DNA from: JAFAGX01 sp035624215
Lineage (GTDB): Bacteria > Acidobacteriota > Terriglobia > Terriglobales > Acidobacteriaceae
Direction: 5' to 3'
Assembly (NCBI GenBank): GCA_035624215.1
Contig: DASPRY010000189.1
Location: 1-20,419, forward strand
DNA: 20,419 nt
Below are positions 8,241 to 15,444 of this stretch, in pieces (positions within the stretch are counted from its first letter, which is position 1; each line of letters starts with the position of its first letter). A program made the translations under genes and the position numbers. A model generated the notes under the pieces. The model worked only from the letters and a program-made list of their open reading frames with translations. It did no database searches and was not told the DNA's origin.

Positions 8241-8591
8241 ATGCACAGTGTGCCCACGAAGTTCCGATTTCTCTTGATGATCCTGTTGTTGACCAGGGTT
8301 CTCTCGCCATTCTCCTTTGCCGCCAAGGCGCAAAGTTTCACGGGAACCGTAAGCGACGCGATGTGCGGCAAGAAGCACATGATGGAGGGTGACCCCGCTG
8401 TCTGTCTCCGCGCGTGCGTGCAGAAAGGTTCGAAGTACGCGCTGGTCGTGGGCGACAAAGTCTACACATTGGACACTGAGGATAAGGCTACGCTCGCAGC
8501 TCTGGACAAGCTCGCCGATAAGAAAGCAACGGTAAAAGGGCAAGCCAACGGCGACGAGATCGAGGTTAGTTCGGTTTCTGCCGCAAAATAG
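8241..8591 (+). CDS. Small exported Cys/His protein of unknown function
   Basis: This 116-aa protein has a signal peptide (hydrophobic residues 9-28, cleavage likely near AKA-QS at 28-31). The mature part of about 85 residues contains a conserved-looking cluster: Cys42, His46, Cys55 and Cys59 in M-C-G-K-K-H and C-L-R-A-C. This could bind metal or form disulfides in the periplasm. The C-terminal half (Y-A-L-V-V-G-D-K-V-Y-T-L onward) has a small beta-barrel-like pattern with a T-V-K-G-Q-A strand. I recognise the F-T-G-T-V-S-D-A-M-C-G pattern as recurring in acidobacterial exported proteins, but no function is established to my knowledge. The start is well supported by AAAGGAGAG ahead of the ATG. 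An intrinsic terminator follows, so the gene probably forms its own transcript. Confidence 0.8.
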   Translation: MHSVPTKFRFLLMILLLTRVLSPFSFAAKAQSFTGTVSDAMCGKKHMMEGDPAVCLRACVQKGSKYALVVGDKVYTLDTEDKATLAALDKLADKKATVKGQANGDEIEVSSVSAAK

Positions 8592-8610
8592 TCCCCCCGC
8601 GGCTCCGAAA

Positions 8611-8651
8611 TCGGCGGAAAACTAGAATTGGTTTTCCGTCGGATTTTTTTT
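8611..8651 (+). terminator. Rho-independent terminator after the small exported protein
   Basis: TCGGCGGAAAAC (8611-8622) pairs with GTTTTCCGTCGGA (8631-8643), with an exact seven-base GGAAAAC core and G-U wobbles further out, around an 8-nt loop. It is followed directly by eight T residues (8644-8651). It begins 20 bases after the stop codon at 8591. Confidence 0.88.
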
Positions 8652-8737
8652 GGACTCCGAACCTATTTTCATATTCCCTTTACAGTCCACTGTGTTAGAT
8701 TGACCGTCATCAAGGGAAAAGCGGAGGACTCAGGGAA

Positions 8738-9295
8738 TTGGGCAAAGACATGGTCCCCAAGCGGATTTTCTTCACCAAGGGGGTCGGAAAGCATCGCGAA
8801 CGTCTCACCTCATTTGAGCTGGCTTTACGTGACGCCGGCATCGCTGCACAAAACCTGGTGCGTGTATCATCCATCTTCCCGCCTAACTGCAAGCTGATTG
8901 CGCGCTCTCAGGGGCTGAAATATCTGAGCCCCGGTGAGGTGGTTTTTGCCGTGGTGGCGGAGAATTCAACCCGTGAGCCGCATCGGCTTTTGGCTGCGAG
9001 CATCGGAGTCGCCATTCCGGCCGACCGCAATACATACGGCTACCTGAGTGAGCACCACTCGTTCGGCGAGACCGATAATGCCGCCGGGGATTATGCCGAA
9101 GAACTTGCGGCTGAGATGCTGGCGACGACCCTAAACGTGGAGTTCGATCCCGACAGATCCTGGGACGAAAAGAAAGAGATTTACCGCATTTCCAATAAAA
9201 TTGTGCGCACAGCGAATGTCACTCAATCTGCAGTGGGGGATAAGCGGGGCTTGTGGACCACGGTCATTGCCTCCGCCATTTTTATCTTCGATTAG
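8738..9295 (+). CDS. pdaD: Pyruvoyl-dependent arginine decarboxylase
   Basis: PvlArgDC decarboxylates arginine to agmatine using a pyruvoyl group made by self-cleavage, rather than PLP. The 185-aa protein has the family's hallmark N-L-V-R-V-S-S-I-F-P-P-N-C (39-51). Cleavage is expected between Ser44 and Ser45, with Ser45 becoming the pyruvoyl cap. The A-A-S-I-G-V-A-I-P (86-94) strand and Glu105 in Y-L-S-E-H match the conserved core and a likely catalytic acid. The C-terminal W-T-T-V-I-A-S-A-I-F strand is typical. The chosen start is TTG 8738, with GGAGG ending 10 bases upstream; ATG 8750 is an alternative that trims four residues. The gene faces the deoxyhypusine-synthase-like gene tail to tail with 21 bp between them, and a carbamoylputrescine amidase lies beyond it, which supports a polyamine role. 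Confidence 0.93.
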   Translation: MGKDMVPKRIFFTKGVGKHRERLTSFELALRDAGIAAQNLVRVSSIFPPNCKLIARSQGLKYLSPGEVVFAVVAENSTREPHRLLAASIGVAIPADRNTYGYLSEHHSFGETDNAAGDYAEELAAEMLATTLNVEFDPDRSWDEKKEIYRISNKIVRTANVTQSAVGDKRGLWTTVIASAIFIFD

Positions 9296-9316
9296 TTACA
9301 CGAGCCGCACAATCCA

Positions 9317-10429
9317 CTATTTCCGTGCCGCAACTTTCTCCTTTTTCGCGGCTGAATTGTGCTTGTCTTTTCCTAATCGTTCGAGCACAGCGGCAACAAT
9401 CAAGGGCAAACCGACGGTCGCATCGACGAACACCTCGCCGAACCGGCCGCCCTCGGCTGGCGGGACAAACTTTCCCCAGGAAACCGCCTCGCTGTAGGGG
9501 CTGCCCGACAATCCGCCCCAGTACACCGGCTCGGGGCAAATGCGGACACCGTAGTGATAGCGTTTGAGGGGCACATGTTCTCCCAAGCGCCGATGGCGCA
9601 ATTCGATGAATGGGCCAAACTGCTGCGACCAGTTGCGCGGCACACCCCCGCCAATCGTAAAGATGCCGAGGCGCTTTTGCCGTAGCAAGGTCGCGGCGAA
9701 GTGCTCCAGGTCCTCAAACGGGTCGAAGCGCAGTTTGTGCCGGCCTGTCGACTCGCGAATGCGGTTGTTGAGAGCAAAATCCAGGCCCAGCTCCGAATCT
9801 GTGAACGCGGGAACGAATACTGGTACTCCCTTTTCATAGGCTGACTTCAGGATGCCGCGCTCTTCCCTGGAGCGCTTGGTCAGGTGCTGGCCGATCGCGT
9901 GGTTCAGCTTGTAGGAGCAAACCACTTCGTTGTGGTCCCAATCATCCAGAATCTCGGACAATACTTCCTCGACATCGTCAAGGTTCCGCTCGGGTTCCAG
10001 CGTGTCGTATACCCGGTTGTATCCCTGCTCATATAACACTTCGTCGGATACGCCCGGGCTATACCGGAAATGGGAAAGTCCCGTCGCCTCCACCAGACCG
10101 TGCGCCATTAATGCCCCGGTGGAAACAATCGCGTTCACAATTCCGCGATCGATCAACTCGGCAATGATCAGGCTTTGCTTGGCTACGGTCATGGCCCCGG
10201 CGAGAGTCATCACCACGAAACACTCTTCATCGCGCGCCATGGCTTCGAGGACGTCCGCCGCTTCCCCGAGTTGTCGTCCGGTAAAGGCGGTTTTGGCCAT
10301 GGCTCGCACCAGGTCGTCAATCGAATGCACCCGTTTCAAATCCAGCGATTCCAGTGGAATCAACCGGTCTTCGACGGGATCGTGCAGCTTACGCTCGATC
10401 CCGGACCCGTCATGATTACCTTGTTTCAT
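9317..10429 (-). CDS. Deoxyhypusine synthase-like (putative homospermidine/polyamine-forming) enzyme
   Basis: The 370-aa protein belongs to the deoxyhypusine synthase family, NAD-dependent enzymes that transfer an aminobutyl group from a polyamine to an acceptor. Visible motifs are I-V-S-T-G-A-L (101-107, NAD site), T-I-G-G-G-V-P-R-N-W (258-267), and Y-S-E-A-V-S-W-G-K (312-320), whose Lys320 corresponds to the intermediate-forming active-site lysine. F-V-D-A-T-V-G-L-P-L follows. Bacteria lack eIF5A/aIF5A, so the acceptor is probably a free polyamine (for example putrescine giving homospermidine) rather than a protein; this is inference from family and context. A Lys/Ala-rich tail ends the protein. 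GGAGAG precedes the ATG at a good distance. It is divergent from the carbamoylputrescine amidase and convergent with the arginine decarboxylase, so it sits inside a polyamine cluster but has its own promoter. Confidence 0.88.
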   Translation of the reverse strand: MKQGNHDGSGIERKLHDPVEDRLIPLESLDLKRVHSIDDLVRAMAKTAFTGRQLGEAADVLEAMARDEECFVVMTLAGAMTVAKQSLIIAELIDRGIVNAIVSTGALMAHGLVEATGLSHFRYSPGVSDEVLYEQGYNRVYDTLEPERNLDDVEEVLSEILDDWDHNEVVCSYKLNHAIGQHLTKRSREERGILKSAYEKGVPVFVPAFTDSELGLDFALNNRIRESTGRHKLRFDPFEDLEHFAATLLRQKRLGIFTIGGGVPRNWSQQFGPFIELRHRRLGEHVPLKRYHYGVRICPEPVYWGGLSGSPYSEAVSWGKFVPPAEGGRFGEVFVDATVGLPLIVAAVLERLGKDKHNSAAKKEKVAARK

Positions 10430-10568
10430 AGGGGCTCTCCATTTTTTCAGTAAATACTCTACTAAAACCTGAGAATCTCCCGCTAGGAGGAGTTAACTCT
10501 TCCGCGGTGAGGATGAATTCCTGGAACTCAAAACTGGTATTCTGTCATTCCGATAGGAGGGTGGGCAT

Positions 10569-11471
10569 TTGCCGCCAGAAAATTTCCGTGTCGGCCTGAT
10601 CCAGATGTCGGCCACGCCCGATCCGGAAAAGAACCTGCAACGGGCCGTCGAACAAGTCCGCAAAGCCGCCGGGAGTGGCGCTCAAGTAGTGTGCCTCCCG
10701 GAGCTCTTCCGGACGCAGTATTTCTGCCAACGCGAAGACGCGTCGCTGTTTGACCTTGCGGAACCGATTCCCGGCCCCACCTCGAACCAACTGTCAGAAT
10801 TGGCCAAACAGCTCCGCATTGTGCTCATCGCTTCGCTTTTTGAGAAGCGGGCGCCGGGCGTCTATCACAACACCGCGGCAATTTTCGATACAGATGGAAG
10901 GCTGGCCGGGCTTTATCGCAAGATGCACATTCCCGATGATCCGCTTTATTACGAGAAATTTTACTTCACACCGGGTGATTTGGGATTTCGCGCCTTTGAT
11001 ACTGAGGTGGGCCGTGTTGGCGCCCTGGTGTGCTGGGACCAGTGGTATCCCGAAGGCGCGCGGCTCACTGCGCTGCAAGGCGCTCACGTTCTTTTCTATC
11101 CGACAGCGATTGGCTGGCATCCCGCTGAAAAAGCTGAATTCGGCAAGGCACAGCATGATGCTTGGCGCACCATTCAGCGGGCACACGCGATTGCCAACGG
11201 TGTTTACGTGGCAGTGGTCAACCGCGTGGGTTTTGAAACCGGCGATATTCGTGGGAAGTCGGCATCCGGGGCCGGACTCGAATTCTGGGGCGGGTCGTTT
11301 CTATGTGATCCCTTTGGACGGGTAATCGCCGAGGCTTCGCATGAAAGAGAAGAAATCCTGGTGGGCGAAGTCGACTTGCGTCTGCTCGAGGAGATCCGGC
11401 GCAATTGGCCATTTCTACGGGACCGCCGCATCGACAGCTACGCGCCCATTACGAACCGTCTGATTGATTGA
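10569..11471 (+). CDS. aguB: N-carbamoylputrescine amidase
   Basis: This nitrilase-superfamily enzyme hydrolyses N-carbamoylputrescine to putrescine, CO2 and ammonia. The catalytic triad is visible: Glu45 (L-P-E-L-F), Lys118 (Y-R-K-M-H-I-P-D-D) and Cys155 (V-C-W-D-Q-W-Y-P-E). The segments I-P-D-D-P-L-Y-Y-E-K-F-Y-F-T-P-G-D (121-137) and the C-Trp-Asp-Gln-Trp-Tyr-Pro-Glu stretch are characteristic of AguB as opposed to other amidases, and 300 aa is the expected length. The start is TTG 10569, supported by AGGAGG at 10555-10560, eight bases upstream. It shares a 139-bp divergent region with the deoxyhypusine-synthase-like gene. The preceding pathway enzyme, agmatine deiminase (AguA), is not in the window. 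Confidence 0.94.
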   Translation: MPPENFRVGLIQMSATPDPEKNLQRAVEQVRKAAGSGAQVVCLPELFRTQYFCQREDASLFDLAEPIPGPTSNQLSELAKQLRIVLIASLFEKRAPGVYHNTAAIFDTDGRLAGLYRKMHIPDDPLYYEKFYFTPGDLGFRAFDTEVGRVGALVCWDQWYPEGARLTALQGAHVLFYPTAIGWHPAEKAEFGKAQHDAWRTIQRAHAIANGVYVAVVNRVGFETGDIRGKSASGAGLEFWGGSFLCDPFGRVIAEASHEREEILVGEVDLRLLEEIRRNWPFLRDRRIDSYAPITNRLID

Positions 11472-11569
11472 TCTGACCGCGGCAAGCTCACCGCGCGCCG
11501 GCAAGCCCGTCACTACTTCTCTTACTCTATGTGATCATTCGTCGATCCCTGCCCGCATAAGCTCTCCCG

Positions 11570-11587
11570 CCGGCCACAAATGGCCGG
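11570..11587 (+). terminator. Possible weak hairpin terminator downstream of aguB
   Basis: CCGGCCA (11570-11576) and TGGCCGG (11581-11587) form a perfect 7-bp stem with a CAAA loop, about 100 bases after the aguB stop. No T run follows, so termination is uncertain; it may just be a stable hairpin between two same-strand genes. Confidence 0.35.
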
Positions 11588-11694
11588 ATTGATCGCCTTA
11601 GTCCCGGTCACTTAGGTAACGTTGGCGGGTCAAGACGCCCATGCTACGCTCCGGCATAGAAAGCTCATAAATAAGTAGGTTCCGAGGAAGCTCG

Positions 11695-13173
11695 ATGCCC
11701 CACCGCTGGTGGATTTGCCCGCTGCTCGTGTTGTCATCGGTTGCCCTCGCCGGCGCCACACCAAGTCCGAAACAAAACGCGGCGGGACATCCTTCGAAGA
11801 TACTTCCCGTCACAACCTCATCGGCGGCGGCACGCAAGAATTTCGAGCGGGCAATGCAGAATTACGAAAGCTACCGGGTCAACGAAGCCCGGCACTACTT
11901 GCGCCAGGCGACAAAAGAAGATCCCAATTTCGCGCAAGCTTTCATTCTGATTGCCGAGATCACCAGGGACCCCGCCGAGGAGGCGGCAGCACGCCGACGT
12001 GCGAGAAGCCTGGCACCAAAAGTAAGCCATGGCGAGCAGTTGTTGATCAAGTGGATAGCCGGAGCGCAAGAGAACAACTATATTGAGGCTATTGCGGCCA
12101 TGAACGACCTTCTGGCTTCCTACCCGATGGATCGCCGCCTGGCGTTCCTGGCCAGCGGTTGGCTGAACTCGCAACAGCGTTACGAGCAGGCCGCGCAGGT
12201 GCTGGAGCGTGCGCTCGCCCTGTACCCCAGGTATGCCGCGGCATTGAACAACATCGCTTATGCATACGCCTACTCCGGACGCTTCGACAAGGCATTTGCC
12301 GCCATGGAACGCTATGTCGCCCTGGAACCAGAAGAACCCAACGCGCATGATTCCTACGGCGAGATTCTGCGCATGGCGGGAAAATTCGATGCGGCGCTTG
12401 TGCAGTATCGGATGAGCGTGCGTATCGATCCGAATTTCGGTTCGGAGGTGGGCATTGCCGATACTTACGCGCTGATGGGACGCGAGGAGGACGCACGCGC
12501 GGAATACGACCGCGCCATCGTCTTCGCTGGAAGCCAGAGCGAGAAAATTGCGTACGAGCTGCAATCGGCGGTGACCTGGATTCGGGAAAACAATCGCGAG
12601 CAGGCAGAAAAAGCATTGGGCGAAGTCGCCAACCATGCCAATGCCGCAGACCTGCCTTTCTATGAGGCTGAAGCACAGCGCGTGCTCGCGATGTATGCAA
12701 ACGATTTAAAGTCCGCGATGAAACATCTGCAGTTGGCACAACAGATCCTGCAAGAACCGCACGAGCTTTCCGCCAGCGACCGCAACGAAGAGCAGGCCCG
12801 TATTCTGCGGGTCCAGGCGACGCGCTCGGCCGAGGCGAAGGACCTGCAAACTGCCGTGGAAGCGCTCAACCAACTACAGGCAATGGCGGAAAAAAGCCGC
12901 AGTCAGACAGTTCAGCTTTGTTACCACGCAGCTGCGGGAGCAGTGCTCTTAGCCCAGGGCAGCTCCGCCGAGGCAATTTCAGAACTTGAAGAGGATTCCG
13001 GTGACCCGCTCTCGATGCTCTTACTTTGGCGCTCGTACACCAGCACAGGCGCGTCCGAGCAAGCCCAAGCCTTGGCCACTAAACTGGCAGGGTTGAATGT
13101 GCCGACAGTAGAGCAAGCGCTCGTGGTTCCCCAATTCCGGTCGAGCCTGGCCGCTCAGGCGGCACATCCCTAA
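11695..13173 (+). CDS. Exported tetratricopeptide-repeat protein
   Basis: The 492-aa protein begins with a signal peptide (M-P-H-R-W-W then a hydrophobic stretch to about residue 21, L-A-G-A), placing it in the periplasm or anchored outside. The remainder is helical with repeats of TPR type. The clearest are around residues 46-80 (A-R-K-N-F-E-R-A onward), 148-182 (Q-Q-R-Y-E-Q-A-A-Q-V-L-E-R-A-L-A-L-Y-P), 185-216 (N-I-A-Y-A-Y-A-Y-S-G-R-F-D-K-A) and 219-251 (H-D-S-Y-G-E-I-L-R-M-A-G-K-F). TPR arrays are protein-binding scaffolds, so no catalytic role is proposed. GAGGAA lies six bases before the ATG. The next gene, encoding a cyclase-like protein, begins 11 bp after the stop, so the two are very likely co-transcribed and may work together. 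No specific family name is recognised. Confidence 0.82.
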   Translation: MPHRWWICPLLVLSSVALAGATPSPKQNAAGHPSKILPVTTSSAAARKNFERAMQNYESYRVNEARHYLRQATKEDPNFAQAFILIAEITRDPAEEAAARRRARSLAPKVSHGEQLLIKWIAGAQENNYIEAIAAMNDLLASYPMDRRLAFLASGWLNSQQRYEQAAQVLERALALYPRYAAALNNIAYAYAYSGRFDKAFAAMERYVALEPEEPNAHDSYGEILRMAGKFDAALVQYRMSVRIDPNFGSEVGIADTYALMGREEDARAEYDRAIVFAGSQSEKIAYELQSAVTWIRENNREQAEKALGEVANHANAADLPFYEAEAQRVLAMYANDLKSAMKHLQLAQQILQEPHELSASDRNEEQARILRVQATRSAEAKDLQTAVEALNQLQAMAEKSRSQTVQLCYHAAAGAVLLAQGSSAEAISELEEDSGDPLSMLLLWRSYTSTGASEQAQALATKLAGLNVPTVEQALVVPQFRSSLAAQAAHP

Positions 13174-13184
13174 CCCAGATTCCA

Positions 13185-15401
13185 ATGCCGCGCATCCCCA
13201 TCTTCAGACTTGGTTCCCAGAAAGAGGAAATCGCTCCTCCCCGTTTGACCTCTTATGCTCCATCGCTGGCTCTGCAGGGACTTCAAGTGGGAGTGGATAA
13301 TCTGCGGCATGACGTCTATCTCAGCCCCAAATTCGTCGAGCAGGCCCGCTACCACATCACACGCCTCTTGATCCGGCACGGGGACCTGGAAGGGCCATTG
13401 GGAGCAGCAGCGCCGCCGTCCAACAACAAGACCCAGTTCATCCAGTCTAAGTTGAGCAGCAAGGCTCAGAGCGAGCCCTCCGACCTGAAAACCCTGCTCA
13501 CTGACCTGCATGTGGCCGCCCTGAATAGCGCGAAAGCCCAAGAAAGTCCGGTTCTGGACCTGTTGGCCAGAGCGGCAATCATCAAATTTCTGCGTGTGGA
13601 ACTCAACTCGCAGTTTGCCCAGGTGCTGGAGCGCTGCCGGATGACCCTCAAGGGCTATGAAGGATTCCGGCACCAGAAGGCGCTGGAATACCGGGAGCGA
13701 GTCGCGGCGTTTCAGGTTGCCAAGAAAACTATTCTGCGCAAAACCGGAGACGAGTTATTTCGCACCTTGCGAGAAGTCGAGAAAGAAACGTTGGCGCGTA
13801 GACGCCGCTCGCTTTTCGGGAGCAGCGCTGATGAACAGTACAAATTGTTTCTCAACACGCTGACCTTTACCGAAGATGGCTGTGACGCCCACGTCAATGC
13901 CGAGCATTATGTCATGCTGGGCAATTTCGAAAGTGACCCGGACCGCTTCGCCAGCGTTCGCGCACTGGCTTGTGAATTTCTGCAGTCGCTCGCGCTGGAC
14001 ATGGGCGAGGACGTTCAACGCACGCTGGATGGGTGGCTCAACGTCCCTGACAATGCGCAAGCGCTGGTGGGAGCCGGGATTCCCGACGATTCCACTGCCG
14101 AGGGCCGGTCCCAAAAGACGCGCCTGACCGCATGGCTCGGCCTGCTGGAGCGCGACAAGGTTCTGGAGCACGTGATCGCGGCGTACGAAGTGGTGCCGCT
14201 GCTGGTCGAATATTCTTCTCACATCAATGCCCAGCAGCTGAAGCACGCGCTCATCTCGCGGGAAGAGCGGATGCGAGTCGAAAAACTGATGGCGGAGCAC
14301 GGCAAGATTTCGCCGGCCAGCCTGCATGCGGCAATCGATCGTGTGGCCAGCTGCCGGGGGCCTGAGCGTTCAAAGATTGCCGGACGGTTTCTGCGGGATT
14401 TCCTGCGCTACCACCGCGATCGCCGGCAACTGGAAACGCTCACCGGAACTCTCGACAGCGTGAATCTTGCCAACGATAAGATCCGGCAACTCTCGGCAAT
14501 GAATGGCACGCTGTACGAGTTCTTATTGCCAGAGGAACAAAAATCCGGCGAAGAGAAAGTTGTGCGGCATGTGGTCATTAAAGCCGATGTAAGAGATTCC
14601 TCCCGGCTCACCCGGTCCTTGCTGGAGCGTGAGTTAAATCCGGCGTCTTACTTCAGCCTGAATTTCTACGATCCGGTAAACAAGCTGTTGGCCAAATACG
14701 GAGCTATAAAAGTGTTCCTGGAGGGGGATGCGATCATCTTGGCCCTGTTGGAGCGGCAAGGCGACCCTGGCCTCACGGTTGGCCGCGGTGCAGTGCTGGC
14801 CCGCGAAATTGTCGAGATCGTCAGAGGATACAACCAACTCTTGCAACGGTCCGGTTTGCCAAGCCTGGAGTTGGGTATCGGCATCTCCTACCAGGATTCT
14901 CCACCCATGTACCTGCTCGATGGCGAGCAGCGCATCATGATCTCGGACGCGCTCAACGAAAGCGACCGTCTCTCATCCTGCAGCAAACGGCTGCGAAAAA
15001 CCGTCAAAGAATCGCAGAGTCCCTTTCATGTGTATGCTTTCCAAAGTGTCAGCGACACCGAGATGGAAGACAGCCCCGAAGATTTCATCCTGAAGTACAA
15101 CGTTAATGGCATCCGCATGAGTGAAGCAGCCTTCCACAAATTGGAGCAGGAAATTTCGCTGCAGCCCTGCAAGCTGGATCTCCCGGAGCTGAAAGACACA
15201 GGCGAATGCCGGCTGTGGAGCGGGTTAGTGCCGATTGGAAACGATATTTTTCGCAAGATCGTGGTGCGTGGCAGCCGCATGCCGCAGGTAGATGCCCGTA
15301 CCTTTTCAATCCAACATTGGACGGAACACTGGTATTACGAAGTGGCCTCAGACCCCGCTATCTACGCGCGGCTCGAAAATAAGGCGACCGCTGGCAATTG
15401 A
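13185..15401 (+). CDS. Large protein with a class III nucleotidyl cyclase-like domain
   Basis: This 738-aa protein has no signal peptide or clear membrane helix. Residues 1-455 are largely helical and unrecognised. Residues ~458-620 match the class III adenylate/guanylate cyclase catalytic fold. V-V-I-K-A-D-V-R-D-S-S (463-473) supplies the first metal-binding Asp468. F-L-E-G-D-A-I-I-L-A (511-520) supplies the second, Asp515. L-E-L-G-I-G-I-S (561-568) is the 'iGIh' strand. I-S-D-A-L-N-E-S-D-R (586-595) keeps the transition-state Asn591 and Arg595 four residues apart, as in 'NxxxR'. The lysine that normally selects adenine (four residues before the second Asp) is Phe511 here. A ~115-residue C-terminal extension follows. 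The family call comes from motif reading, so the signal made (cAMP, cGMP, other or none) is open. It follows the TPR gene by 11 bp. Confidence 0.7.
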   Translation: MPRIPIFRLGSQKEEIAPPRLTSYAPSLALQGLQVGVDNLRHDVYLSPKFVEQARYHITRLLIRHGDLEGPLGAAAPPSNNKTQFIQSKLSSKAQSEPSDLKTLLTDLHVAALNSAKAQESPVLDLLARAAIIKFLRVELNSQFAQVLERCRMTLKGYEGFRHQKALEYRERVAAFQVAKKTILRKTGDELFRTLREVEKETLARRRRSLFGSSADEQYKLFLNTLTFTEDGCDAHVNAEHYVMLGNFESDPDRFASVRALACEFLQSLALDMGEDVQRTLDGWLNVPDNAQALVGAGIPDDSTAEGRSQKTRLTAWLGLLERDKVLEHVIAAYEVVPLLVEYSSHINAQQLKHALISREERMRVEKLMAEHGKISPASLHAAIDRVASCRGPERSKIAGRFLRDFLRYHRDRRQLETLTGTLDSVNLANDKIRQLSAMNGTLYEFLLPEEQKSGEEKVVRHVVIKADVRDSSRLTRSLLERELNPASYFSLNFYDPVNKLLAKYGAIKVFLEGDAIILALLERQGDPGLTVGRGAVLAREIVEIVRGYNQLLQRSGLPSLELGIGISYQDSPPMYLLDGEQRIMISDALNESDRLSSCSKRLRKTVKESQSPFHVYAFQSVSDTEMEDSPEDFILKYNVNGIRMSEAAFHKLEQEISLQPCKLDLPELKDTGECRLWSGLVPIGNDIFRKIVVRGSRMPQVDARTFSIQHWTEHWYYEVASDPAIYARLENKATAGN

Positions 15402-15444
15402 GGCACGCTGCATTCTCCTGATCACTGCAAATCGTGAGTGAGAT

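Noticed and set aside
10513..10599. Possible 28-aa leader peptide from ATG 10513 that overlaps the aguB start
   Set aside because: Short, no regulatory hallmark such as an arginine run or paired hairpins; likely chance between two ribosome-site-like AGGAGG stretches.
11818..12636. 272-aa minus-strand open frame opposite the TPR gene
   Set aside because: Antisense of the TPR coding region; long frame is expected in GC-rich DNA.
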